Source of the DNA: Alphaproteobacteria bacterium
Lineage (GTDB): Bacteria > Pseudomonadota > Alphaproteobacteria > Rs-D84
NCBI GenBank assembly: GCA_017554665.1
Contig: JAFZHX010000006.1
Location: 1 to 51,255, forward strand
Reading direction: 5' to 3'
Length of the DNA: 51,255 nucleotides
The notes below the pieces were generated by a model that saw nothing but the letters and a program-made list of their open reading frames with translations, did not search any database and was not told the DNA's origin. The position numbers and the translations under genes were made by a program. Position 1 is the stretch's first letter. Each line of letters starts with the position of its first letter. Shown piece by piece: positions 32,974 to 41,307 of the stretch.

Positions 32974-33449
32974 CAAAGCGTATATTGGGTATTGACCCTG
33001 GTCTATTACACACAGGTTGGGCAGTAATTGATACAGCCGGTTCATCACGCAAATATATTGCCAGCGGTGTAATTTTACCAAACCCAAAGATAGAAATGTC
33101 TCAACGTCTTGTTACTATATTTCGTGAAGTTACAAAATTATGCGAAACATTTGAACCAGACGAATGCAGTATTGAAATTACATTTGTAAACAAAAACCCA
33201 AAGACAACATTGATACTGGGGCACGCACGATCTGCCGCTATTGTCGCAGTTGCGAATCAAGACATTCCAATTTTCGAATATGAACCGAACAAAATAAAAA
33301 AAGCACTAACTGGTGCTGGGCATGCAGACAAAAGCGCTGTTGATAAAATGGTACAAATTTTATTACCAGCAGCTCATCCAAAAACTGCGGACGAAGCCGA
33401 TGCTATTGCTATTGCCCTATCCCACAGCAATATGATGAAAATATTTTAA
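32970..33449 (+). CDS. ruvC: Holliday junction resolvase RuvC
   Basis: Endonuclease that resolves four-way junctions processed by RuvAB. The start at 32970 (159 aa) overlaps the upstream stop. Catalytic acidic residues are visible: Asp in GIDPGLLHTGW, Glu in SIEITFVNKNPKTT, Asp pair in ADEADAIAIALSH. ruvA is about 4 kb away and ruvB is not in the window, so the usual ruvCAB cluster is split. Confidence 0.95.
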   Translation: MTKRILGIDPGLLHTGWAVIDTAGSSRKYIASGVILPNPKIEMSQRLVTIFREVTKLCETFEPDECSIEITFVNKNPKTTLILGHARSAAIVAVANQDIPIFEYEPNKIKKALTGAGHADKSAVDKMVQILLPAAHPKTADEADAIAIALSHSNMMKIF

Positions 33450-33492
33450 TACTTTGCATTATATTTAATACTCTATGCTAACAAACAAATAA

Positions 33493-33519
33493 TGACCGAT
33501 GTAATATGTACATCGGTCA
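33493..33519. terminator. Hairpin between convergent ruvC and the 429-aa gene
   Basis: TGACCGATGT (33493-33502) pairs perfectly with ACATCGGTCA (33510-33519) around AATATGT. A T-rich stretch follows on the minus strand; the plus side has no T run. Confidence 0.65.
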
Positions 33520-33550
33520 CTATAACAGTTTCGAAAAACCTGTGTAACGT

Positions 33551-34840
33551 TTACCAATTAGAAAATGTAGAAGGAGATGCAAAAGAAGAACTATTAGCAA
33601 CAGGCTCCCAATTATCGCCATTACACTTATAGGTAGTGTTTGTATTTACTACATTACCCCTAAACACATGGCCTGCAGGCATTACAACTTCTTTACCCTG
33701 TAAACACCATTCATTATCACATTCCCATACTTTACCTGGCAAATCCTGATATTCATCTTTACCTGCGTTATCTATAGTTGGGTTATTGTTTTTTACCGTA
33801 CGGAACACATCGCTGTTTTCATACAAATATTCATTATCTGTCTTTCCCTGCGTACCCTTAAAAAGAACATAGTTCACACCACAAGCCGGTTTTTTGAACC
33901 CATGGTTACTTGACGCAAAAGAAGAACTATTAGCAACAGGCTCCCAATTATCGCCATTACACTTATAGGTAGTGTTTGTATTTACTACATTACCCCTAAA
34001 CACATGGCCTGCACGCATTACAACTTCTATACCATATGAACACCATTTATTATCACATTCCCATACTTTACCTGGCAAATCCTGATATTCATCTTTACCT
34101 GCGTTATCTATAGTTGGGTTATTGTTTTTAACCATAAGGAACACATTGTTGTTTTCATACAAATATTCATTATCTGTCTCTCGCTGAATACCCTCAAAAC
34201 GAACATAGTTCACACCACAAGCACCAACACGATGATTTTTTTTCTCAATAGGAACCCAGCTATCACCAATCGGATAACTCGAATTACATCTATATTCTAC
34301 TTCGGCAGATATTTTTTCTCCCTTAAAGAAATGACCTGCTGGCATCTTGATAATATCATCTTTTGCACACTGTTTTGCCCCCATACCATCACATTCAAAA
34401 CCAACTTTTTCACCAAAATCTTCCAAATTTTTATACAAGAATTCATTGTCTATCATATTTTGAGTTCCAACAAACTCTAACTTCCTAGGATTTTTTATAT
34501 CACAAGCCTTAGCAGTGCCCTCACCTCCAATACCCATAGCATTTCCTAAGACTTTCAAAGCATACTCTTGTGCTTTTTCGTGTTCCAAGCCAGATTTCAT
34601 AGCAACAGCAACCAAGTCATATAAACTTAACTCAAAAACACCTTTGTTTTCATCAAATTTATGATGATATTTCTTGAACATTTCCATCATTATTTTATTA
34701 ATTTCTTGTTCTGAATATCCAGACACCACCAAATAAGTTGCCGAAACATTAAATTCATCATATATCGACACAACAGTCTTTGCAAAAACTTGCGAAACAG
34801 ATAAAAGTGCCAAACAAATTGCGAGCATTAATTTTTTCAT
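33551..34840 (-). CDS. Secreted Cys-module surface protein, three modules, novel
   Basis: A 429-aa protein with a signal peptide (1-20) and a charged region (22-105). Three Cys modules follow: a divergent one (Cys113, 150, 158, 185), and two that are near copies of the 724-aa protein's modules (Cys208, 262, 267, 294 and Cys320, 374, 379, 406). All retain MPAGHxF or MRAGHVF. The protein stops inside the second Ser-rich linker (NSSSFASPSTFSNW), so the C-terminal part of the relative at 13872-16046 is missing; it may be a truncated copy. Its ATG overlaps the upstream stop (ATGA), and the ribosome site is GAGGAGG. Confidence 0.84.
   Translation of the reverse strand: MKKLMLAICLALLSVSQVFAKTVVSIYDEFNVSATYLVVSGYSEQEINKIMMEMFKKYHHKFDENKGVFELSLYDLVAVAMKSGLEHEKAQEYALKVLGNAMGIGGEGTAKACDIKNPRKLEFVGTQNMIDNEFLYKNLEDFGEKVGFECDGMGAKQCAKDDIIKMPAGHFFKGEKISAEVEYRCNSSYPIGDSWVPIEKKNHRVGACGVNYVRFEGIQRETDNEYLYENNNVFLMVKNNNPTIDNAGKDEYQDLPGKVWECDNKWCSYGIEVVMRAGHVFRGNVVNTNTTYKCNGDNWEPVANSSSFASSNHGFKKPACGVNYVLFKGTQGKTDNEYLYENSDVFRTVKNNNPTIDNAGKDEYQDLPGKVWECDNEWCLQGKEVVMPAGHVFRGNVVNTNTTYKCNGDNWEPVANSSSFASPSTFSNW
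33602..33883 (-). repeat. Cys-module repeat, gene 2 module C
   Basis: Encodes residues 320-413 of the 429-aa protein. Long blocks are identical at DNA level to module B (33938-34219) and to both modules in the 724-aa gene, about 18 kb away. Confidence 0.85.
33938..34219 (-). repeat. Cys-module repeat, gene 2 module B
   Basis: Encodes residues 208-301 of the 429-aa protein; near-identical DNA to module C and strongly similar to modules 1 and 2 of the 724-aa gene. Confidence 0.85.
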
Positions 34841-35865
34841 TTTATTACCTCCTCACACTTTTCTGCTGTTTCAATAACACGTTTTGCAGCAGCTATTTGC
34901 GTAGCGTTAAATACAGTAGCTGTTACAGATGCTGCTGTTGTAACACCTGCCAACACATTAGAAGCTGCATTTAAATTCTTTTCTTTCTGAGCATTTTCAC
35001 TTGTCCTAACAGAATTTGAATTTGCAACACCTGATGTTATTGTACCAGCAAAACCTGCAGCAGCACCAACCGAGCTTGCAACAGTTGCACCAGTTGCGCG
35101 TTTATTAATTTTTTCAATATCAGAAACATTAAACTTATCACATTCTGCGATTATTTTATCTGCAACTGCAATATCTGCATCCGAAGCACTTCCGTCTAAC
35201 TTTGCTTGTACTTTCATGCTTGATAGCAACTTTACACTGCCCATACATACACCAATCTGAGTTGCAAAATCAGCATCAATTTTATTCACACCAGAAACAA
35301 CAGCACCGGCGATATTTGTTGCTGTCGCAGCAGCCAAAGTACCGGTTCTAACATGTCCGACAGTTTTAGAAACACCATCGACCATTTCTTTCAAATTTTC
35401 TGTTTCTGCAATCATACTTGTTTCTTCGACAACAGTTGCTAATTTTTGTGCATCCATCTCATCGCTATTTAAGCTCTCTACATATTCACTAAATTCTTCA
35501 TTTTTTAACAAATCTGCCAAATCTTGTTGCAACTTTACAAAATCTTCTACATCAACAGTTGAAGCATCCACCTGCATACTCTTAAACATTTCTATTTGTC
35601 TTTCTAAGTTGTCAGATACTTTATCAAACTTATTTTTAACAAGACCAGTTGCTACAGCAGTACCACCAGCAACAGTACCAACCGCAGACATTGCAGTACC
35701 AACACCTGCTAGCTTTTTGATTTCAGATAATTTTTCGGAAATACCACTACAATTATTACGAACGTTTCGTAAAGCATCTGCAAACGAAACATCATCTGCA
35801 TATGCTACATTAGCCACACCAACGGCTAATAAAAAAGATAAAATCTTTTTCACCTTCCTCTCCAT
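34837..35865 (-). CDS. Secreted protein with repeated glycine-zipper segments, 342 aa
   Basis: Starts at 35865 (MERKVKKIL...), signal peptide 1-24 (cut after AYA). Three small-residue hydrophobic stretches rich in Gly, Ala, Thr and Val occur: near 50-70 (AGVGTAMSAVGTVAGGTAVA), near 180-200 and near 265-290, separated by charged helical segments with Cys. The first and last are preceded by a Lys pair and Cys, like those in other secreted proteins of this window. It could be an envelope-spanning or membrane-inserting protein. It is translationally coupled to the Cys-module gene (ATGA), suggesting a functional pair. The family is not recognised. Confidence 0.78.
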   Translation of the reverse strand: MERKVKKILSFLLAVGVANVAYADDVSFADALRNVRNNCSGISEKLSEIKKLAGVGTAMSAVGTVAGGTAVATGLVKNKFDKVSDNLERQIEMFKSMQVDASTVDVEDFVKLQQDLADLLKNEEFSEYVESLNSDEMDAQKLATVVEETSMIAETENLKEMVDGVSKTVGHVRTGTLAAATATNIAGAVVSGVNKIDADFATQIGVCMGSVKLLSSMKVQAKLDGSASDADIAVADKIIAECDKFNVSDIEKINKRATGATVASSVGAAAGFAGTITSGVANSNSVRTSENAQKEKNLNAASNVLAGVTTAASVTATVFNATQIAAAKRVIETAEKCEEVIK

Positions 35866-35878
35866 TTTTATTATATGA

Positions 35879-35887
35879 ATTATATCA
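35879..35887 (-). promoter_or_regulatory. Extended -10 promoter of the secreted-protein operon
   Basis: TGATATAAT on the minus strand, 13 bases before the start codon of the 342-aa gene; the leader would be only about six bases. Confidence 0.55.
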
Positions 35888-35924
35888 TAAAGCATCGTTC
35901 TTGCAAAGAAGGAAAATATTTTAG

Positions 35925-36638
35925 CTAAAGGCATTTTATTTTGTAATATTCGTTTATTATCTGCCTTCTTAAAATTTCATCTTTTATTTTTTGTTGTGTG
36001 TATTTAAGCATTTCTTGTTCTGTTTTTTTATCCATATTATATATCAAATACAAAATAAAATCCGACAAGCTTGCATCAATTTTATATTTTTGTTGAAACA
36101 AGAGTTTGAACTTCAATGCCCTAGAAACAAGCGATGGATCGCTGTACAAAATTTTAATACCATCATCAACAACTTGATAATTTATCAATTCTATTTTTTT
36201 ATTTGATGTAAAACCATAAAAAGGTGCCGCTGCTAAAATGCTCTTAGTTTTATTGTGGTAGTAAATAGAATTAAAATTAAAATCAAAGTATTGTCCAACT
36301 ATAATGCCCGGCCAATCAAGGTATTTATCAAATATATCTATTTCTGGGAATTTTTTTGTTTTAACTTTTATTCCGCCGAACGAATTTTCTTTTTTCCATA
36401 CAATATTTGGATTCTGTGATAAATCAGGCTTTTCAGACAATATTAAATCAATGTCTTTTGATTCACTATTTTGCTTTGTTAATTCACACAAGACCGCATC
36501 GCGAACAAAGCCCCCAACAACAAACACATCTGTATTTTTTGGTATTTTTAGCTCTTCTATTATTTCATCAGCAACCGGGGTAATTTTATTTCTTGCCTGC
36601 CTAATTGCTCTTTCAACATCTTCTAAACACCATCTCAT
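35925..36638 (-). CDS. Divergent nucleotidyltransferase (poly(A) polymerase/CCA-like head)
   Basis: A 237-aa protein with VFVVGGFVRDAVL and SKDIDLIL, the GG-x-x-R-D and DxD pattern of class II nucleotidyltransferases (CCA-adding enzyme and poly(A) polymerase heads). No RNA-binding domain of full CCA enzymes is recognised, so the substrate is uncertain. The start could also be the GTG at 36650. No strong ribosome site. It lies downstream of a stem-loop repeat and upstream of the secreted-protein operon. Confidence 0.7.
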   Translation of the reverse strand: MRWCLEDVERAIRQARNKITPVADEIIEELKIPKNTDVFVVGGFVRDAVLCELTKQNSESKDIDLILSEKPDLSQNPNIVWKKENSFGGIKVKTKKFPEIDIFDKYLDWPGIIVGQYFDFNFNSIYYHNKTKSILAAAPFYGFTSNKKIELINYQVVDDGIKILYSDPSLVSRALKFKLLFQQKYKIDASLSDFILYLIYNMDKKTEQEMLKYTQQKIKDEILRRQIINEYYKIKCL

Positions 36639-36703
36639 TACAAAACCCACAATTATTTAGATACCGCGCAATTAACAAACAAATTAAAAATAACGATATA
36701 AAC

Positions 36704-36762
36704 AAACGGGTTAGAAATGGCATAGTGTACAAAAGCTACATAAGCCATTACCAACCCGCTTT
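36704..36762 (+). repeat. Stem-loop repeat, copy 3
   Basis: CGGGTT (36707-36712) pairs with AACCCG (36753-36758), and inside a 3x3 loop AATGGC (36716-36721) pairs with GCCATT (36744-36749). TAG and CTA close the loop TGTACAAAAG. The arm sequence differs from copies 1, 2 and 4, but pairing and loop are kept. It lies downstream of yebC. Confidence 0.8.
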
Positions 36763-36780
36763 AGATATGATTTATTTTAG

Positions 36781-37497
36781 TTAAGCGGCTGCTGTGAACA
36801 CTTTCTGCACATCATCATTTGCATCCAGTGCATCAACCAACTTTTCCAATTTTGCATATGCTTCGTCATCTAAATCCATTGGCATATTTGGCACCCAAGT
36901 TAATTCAGCCTGCTCTGGTTCGCCCAAGATATCTGCCAAATACTTTTGAGCATTAACAAAATCTTCTGGCTTTGTTGTAATGATAAAACCTTCTTCGGAA
37001 GTTTCCAAATTATCAGCATTTGCTTCCATAATAATTTCCATCATTTCATCTTCGGTTTTACCGATTGATGCTGGGTACATAATTTGACCTGCACGTGTGA
37101 ACATAAACACAACCGAGCCTTCTTCACCCATATTACCGCCATTTTTACCAAAGATATTACGGATTTCTGGCACTGTACGACGTGGATTATCGGTCAAAGC
37201 TTCTACGATAACAGGCACAGCACCTGGGCCATAACCTTCGTATCTAACTGCTTCATAGTTTTCAGTATTTGCACCCGAAGCCTTGTCGATTGCGCGTTTG
37301 ATATTATCATTTGGCATTGAGTTTTTGCGTGCTGTCAAAATAGCCAAACGCAATCTTGGGTTATTATCTGGGTTTTTATCGCCCAACTTGGCTGCCATAG
37401 TGATTTCACGAGCTAATTTTGTAAACAAACCACTGCGAGCTGCGTCAGCTGCACCTTTTTTATGTTGAATATTATGCCATTTACTATGTCCACTCAT
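36781..37497 (-). CDS. yebC: YebC/PmpR family transcriptional regulator
   Basis: DNA-binding or translation-associated protein of 238 aa. MSGHSKWHNIQHKKGAADAARSG is the family opening, and GYGPGAVPVIVEALTDNPRRTVPEIR is the conserved core. It is divergent from ruvA, a neighbourhood common to many bacteria (yebC-ruvC-ruvA). An AAAAGG site precedes the ATG. Confidence 0.95.
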   Translation of the reverse strand: MSGHSKWHNIQHKKGAADAARSGLFTKLAREITMAAKLGDKNPDNNPRLRLAILTARKNSMPNDNIKRAIDKASGANTENYEAVRYEGYGPGAVPVIVEALTDNPRRTVPEIRNIFGKNGGNMGEEGSVVFMFTRAGQIMYPASIGKTEDEMMEIIMEANADNLETSEEGFIITTKPEDFVNAQKYLADILGEPEQAELTWVPNMPMDLDDEAYAKLEKLVDALDANDDVQKVFTAAA

Positions 37498-37499
37498 AT

Positions 37500-37528
37500 T
37501 TGACCTTTTTATTTAATTAGATTAAAAT
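37500..37528 (+). promoter_or_regulatory. Promoter of ruvA
   Basis: TTGACC (37500-37505), 17-base spacer, TAAAAT (37523-37528), then AAAAGGA before the ruvA start. The -35 box touches the yebC start codon. Confidence 0.65.
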
Positions 37529-37547
37529 TACCTCAAAAGGATAACAA

Positions 37548-38135
37548 ATGATTGGAAAATTGCAAGGCATAGTTGACTATATTGGCGACGGATTCATAAT
37601 TTTATTAGTAAATGGCGTTGGCTACAAGGTTTTCACACCTGAATATCTGACACATAAATCAACTATTGAGCTATGGATAGAAACAGTTGTCCGCGAAGAT
37701 TCAATCCGTTTATTTGGTTTTTCAACAATCGCATCACAGAATTTATTTAATATGTTAACAGGTGTATCTGGTGTTGGCCCAAAGGTAGCCTTGGCGATAA
37801 TGGGCACCATTAAAACAGATACATTAATGTCAGCCATTGCAACAGGCGATGCAAAAACAATCGCCACAGCCCCAGGTGTTGGCAAAAAGATGGCAGAAAA
37901 AATCATAGTAGAACTTAAAAGCAAAGTCGGTAGCACATCTGCCACAACGTTCACTCAAACAACAGACGGCGCAACATCATCTGCCCTGCCTGATTTGTTA
38001 ATGGCCCTAGAAGCATTGGGTTACAAAAGATTAGACATTATCGAAATGGCACAAAAACTGGTGAATTCAAATCCAAACGCAGATATATCAAAACTGGTCC
38101 CAATGGCTTTAAAAGAAATAAGCACAGCAAGGTAA
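37548..38135 (+). CDS. ruvA: Holliday junction DNA helicase subunit RuvA
   Basis: Binds four-way junctions and docks the RuvB motor. The 195-aa protein has the OB-fold start MIGKLQGIVDYIGDGFIILLVNGVGYKV, two helix-hairpin-helix motifs (GVSGVGPKVALAIMG and TAPGVGKKMAEKI) and a C-terminal RuvB-binding helix bundle (about 145-195). The next gene follows after 3 bases and is unrelated. Confidence 0.95.
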   Translation: MIGKLQGIVDYIGDGFIILLVNGVGYKVFTPEYLTHKSTIELWIETVVREDSIRLFGFSTIASQNLFNMLTGVSGVGPKVALAIMGTIKTDTLMSAIATGDAKTIATAPGVGKKMAEKIIVELKSKVGSTSATTFTQTTDGATSSALPDLLMALEALGYKRLDIIEMAQKLVNSNPNADISKLVPMALKEISTAR

Positions 38136-38138
38136 GAA

Positions 38139-39323
38139 ATGATAAAAAAAATACAGAAGTTTTTTAATGGTATTAAAAATTTAAACAAAACTAATAATTA
38201 CAAAGTTATAAAAAACATAGACGAACTTTTTGATATTCTTGCAAACAGCAAACAAAATATAATCGACAAACTAGACTTATCGAACCTAGATTTAAGAGAA
38301 TACGAACATCTTTTTGTTGGCCAATTAGCAAATCGTTGGAACCCTGCAAAGGACAAGGACGGCAACAAAATACCTGATATAATAACAGCTTGGACAGATA
38401 GAATTATTTGGCCTGCCCCCGAAAAAATGCCAGCCGGATTTAACCCACAAAAAATTTTAGAAGACCAGAAAAAACAATCAGAAATGGCACCTGTACACAA
38501 AATCGGAAAAACAGGTAAAAATATTGGCATTGCAATTATTGACCAACGACTAAACCTTGAACACCCTGAATATGTAGATAATATAAAACATTATGAAGCT
38601 GTTGGTTATTGGCCAGGCAACAATACAACCTCTCCCGATGAACATGGCAGTCTTGTTACTGGCTGTGCTGTTGGAAAAACTACTGGCACTGCTCCAGATG
38701 CAGACTTGTACTATTTCGCCGCAAACAACTGGAAGGATGAAAAAAATAATTTACCTTCGGGACACGACACATATATATTAGCTGCGATAAACAAAATTAT
38801 CGAAACAAACAAAACGCTAGACCAAAGTAAAAAAATCAGACTTATATCATGCAGCTTATCCATTAAAGAAGAAAATTACAAAAAGGCATTAACCGCATGT
38901 AAAGACAACGGAATTATGTTATCAACATGCAATCAATCTAGCACACTATCGTTCATACAATCGCACTTATTACCATACGACACCAACTATCCAACAGGAT
39001 ACCAAGACAAAATCGGAATACCAACTGATGGTAAAACAACTCCTTATTACTCTGGCGGGTACATATATAGAAGATCTGGCGGTAACAGCTCTACTATTCC
39101 ATACATAACAGGTGTATTCGCTTGCGCATTACAAGACAATACAATATTCTGCACCCGTCCAAACTGGCAAGATGAATTAATTGAAATAATGAAAGAAACA
39201 GCAACACAAAATGAACATGGTGAAAAAATAATAAATCCACTTGGTATAGAAAGTCGCGTTTCAGAAATAGCCCGAACAATGGAAGCAGTAATAACAAAAC
39301 AACAATCTGCTTTACAAAAATAA
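38139..39323 (+). CDS. Subtilase (S8) peptidase, apparently cytoplasmic
   Basis: A 394-aa protein with the subtilisin triad visible: Asp135 in IGIAIIDQRLNLEHPEY, His169 in DEHGSLVTGC, and Ser317 in GGNSSTIPYITGVFACA. There is no signal peptide, and the N-terminal 120 residues (Lys/Asn-rich, with a short LDLSNLDLR stretch) are not like a normal propeptide. The Asp motif lacks the common DTG (it reads DQR), and the oxyanion Asn is not obvious. It follows ruvA by 3 bases, so it would be transcribed with it. It could be an intracellular or non-classically exported protease. Confidence 0.8.
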   Translation: MIKKIQKFFNGIKNLNKTNNYKVIKNIDELFDILANSKQNIIDKLDLSNLDLREYEHLFVGQLANRWNPAKDKDGNKIPDIITAWTDRIIWPAPEKMPAGFNPQKILEDQKKQSEMAPVHKIGKTGKNIGIAIIDQRLNLEHPEYVDNIKHYEAVGYWPGNNTTSPDEHGSLVTGCAVGKTTGTAPDADLYYFAANNWKDEKNNLPSGHDTYILAAINKIIETNKTLDQSKKIRLISCSLSIKEENYKKALTACKDNGIMLSTCNQSSTLSFIQSHLLPYDTNYPTGYQDKIGIPTDGKTTPYYSGGYIYRRSGGNSSTIPYITGVFACALQDNTIFCTRPNWQDELIEIMKETATQNEHGEKIINPLGIESRVSEIARTMEAVITKQQSALQK

Positions 39324-39345
39324 AATGCCCCGTTTGGGGCATTTT
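39322..39345. terminator. Bidirectional terminator between the subtilase and ABC exporter
   Basis: AAAATGCCCC (39322-39331), loop GTTT, GGGGCATTTT (39336-39345). It overlaps the ends of both convergent genes. Confidence 0.9.
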
Positions 39346-41129
39346 TATTCACCAACAAATCCGCCTGTTTGCATATTCCACAACTTGCGATACTCTCCGC
39401 CCAAACGCAACAATTGTGCATGCGTACCACTTTCGATAATTCTACCCTTGTCCAATACGATAATTCTATCCATATTGCGCAAAGTAGATAATCTATGAGC
39501 AATCGCAATAGTCGTTCTTCCACGCATAACTGTTTTCAAAGACTTTTGTATTAACAATTCGTTTTCTGAATCCAGCGCAGATGTCGCTTCGTCCAAAATT
39601 AAGACCGGAGAATTTTTCAAAATAGCCCTTGCTATTGCAACACGTTGTCTTTGACCACCTGACAGTTTAATTCCACGATTACCAACCAAGGTTGGCAACT
39701 TTTGAATAAAGCTGTGTATATTCGCTTTCTTTGCAGCTTCAATTACATCTTGTCTGCTAGCTTGCGGACGAGCATAACGAATATTATCCAGCAAAGTTCT
39801 ATTAAATAAAACCGCTTCTTGTGGCACGAAAGATATATTTTTGTGCAACGAGTCTTGTTTAACATCACGAATATCGTAATTATCAAACTTTATTGCGCCA
39901 GACTTTACATCATACGCACGCAGTATCAAGTTAACCAATGTAGTTTTACCTGCACCAGACAAACCAACTATACCGACTTTTTCATGCGGTTTTACCAACA
40001 AGTTAAAATGCTTAATAATGTCTTTTTCACCATAGTTAAAGGACACATCTTCAAAAACAATCTGTCCTTTGACTGCTTTCATATTTTTAGCGCCAACCGC
40101 ATCAACAATCGAGCACGGCAAAATAATATCATCATAAGCATGAACAACTTTTGCTTTTTCTTCACTGAACGCAACCAATTCTTCCATCAAAATATTAAAG
40201 GTTCTAGCAATGGTACGACCTGCAACATAAACAAACATACCGTCTGCCAATCCCATAGAGCCTTCTTTGATAAAATACCAGCACATAGTAATTAACAAAA
40301 AGCTAAGTCCAAACCACAAAGCCTGAGATGGCCAATCTTGCACACGACGCAAAAAGCCGATTTTATGTTCTAAATCAATTTGTTCTTCTTGCTGATTCCA
40401 GATATACTTGTTTTCGTATTCGATATTTCCAAACAATTTAGCAGTCATAGCATTACCCAGACTATCTGTTCGAACACCAGAAACTTTTGCTCTTACATCT
40501 TGCGCTTGTTTTTGCACAACATTTATTTTGCGTTGCCAGATATATCTCCACGCAGTACGCAAAACAGCCGCTACCACAACCATTACAGCGATCCAAACAT
40601 TTTGGAACAAAACACCAACAGACAAAACCAGCATACCCAGTATATGCTTTACCACACCGGTATAAAACTCCAAAGTCATACTGTTCAAGCTATTACTAAC
40701 CGTTGACATTTGACTTATTATTTGTCCTGAAGAACGCCCTATAAAAAAGTCTGTATCATTTTTATAAATGCGTTTATACAAAACAAAGCTCGTATATCGA
40801 TTAATAATAGGCCGCCAGTGCAGATTAAAGTATTGTCGTATTATAGCAGCAAAATAAATAATTAAGTATATTGCGGCTATCCATAACAGCTTTTCGTTCC
40901 ACTGCCCTTTTGCAGCACTTTCGAACACCTGTACAGCCCACTTGTTCGTATAAGGAAAAGTAACTGTATCCATCATATACGAAAAGACCATAATAAAACC
41001 AACAACACCGTAAAACAACGGGAAGCGTTTTATCACAGACCAATAAAAACCAAATACAGACGATGGAAAATCCGACACTGTATCGTTTTGTTGTTTTTTC
41101 TTTAATTTATACTTTATTTTGCGAAACAT
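39345..41129 (-). CDS. ABC exporter, fused permease-ATPase (MsbA-like)
   Basis: A 594-aa half-transporter that dimerises. The N-terminal 330 residues hold six membrane segments; the ATPase domain has Walker A GLSGAGKTTL, the signature LSGGQRQRVAIARA, Walker B VLILDEATSALD and the H-loop. It resembles MsbA and other lipid or drug exporters; substrate and gene name cannot be told from sequence alone. GGGGG ribosome site. Single-gene unit. Confidence 0.9.
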   Translation of the reverse strand: MFRKIKYKLKKKQQNDTVSDFPSSVFGFYWSVIKRFPLFYGVVGFIMVFSYMMDTVTFPYTNKWAVQVFESAAKGQWNEKLLWIAAIYLIIYFAAIIRQYFNLHWRPIINRYTSFVLYKRIYKNDTDFFIGRSSGQIISQMSTVSNSLNSMTLEFYTGVVKHILGMLVLSVGVLFQNVWIAVMVVVAAVLRTAWRYIWQRKINVVQKQAQDVRAKVSGVRTDSLGNAMTAKLFGNIEYENKYIWNQQEEQIDLEHKIGFLRRVQDWPSQALWFGLSFLLITMCWYFIKEGSMGLADGMFVYVAGRTIARTFNILMEELVAFSEEKAKVVHAYDDIILPCSIVDAVGAKNMKAVKGQIVFEDVSFNYGEKDIIKHFNLLVKPHEKVGIVGLSGAGKTTLVNLILRAYDVKSGAIKFDNYDIRDVKQDSLHKNISFVPQEAVLFNRTLLDNIRYARPQASRQDVIEAAKKANIHSFIQKLPTLVGNRGIKLSGGQRQRVAIARAILKNSPVLILDEATSALDSENELLIQKSLKTVMRGRTTIAIAHRLSTLRNMDRIIVLDKGRIIESGTHAQLLRLGGEYRKLWNMQTGGFVGE

Positions 41130-41221
41130 ATTACCCCCTTTTTTTCAACCACCAGCGCATTATTTACTAAAATCAATATGTTATTCAACATAAAATTGAC
41201 ATAAATTGACAAATAAATTGG

Positions 41222-41249
41222 TTGACATTTCTCTCTTTTTCGCTATACT
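41222..41249 (+). promoter_or_regulatory. Promoter of mnmE
   Basis: TTGACA (41222-41227), 16-base spacer, TATACT (41244-41249). Two more TTGACA boxes lie just upstream at 41196 and 41206, ten bases apart, without matching -10 boxes. Confidence 0.75.
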
Positions 41250-41307
41250 AATAGTATCATAAAACAAGTAATAACAAAAGATATATTCCTAACCCCCACC
41301 ACTACAA

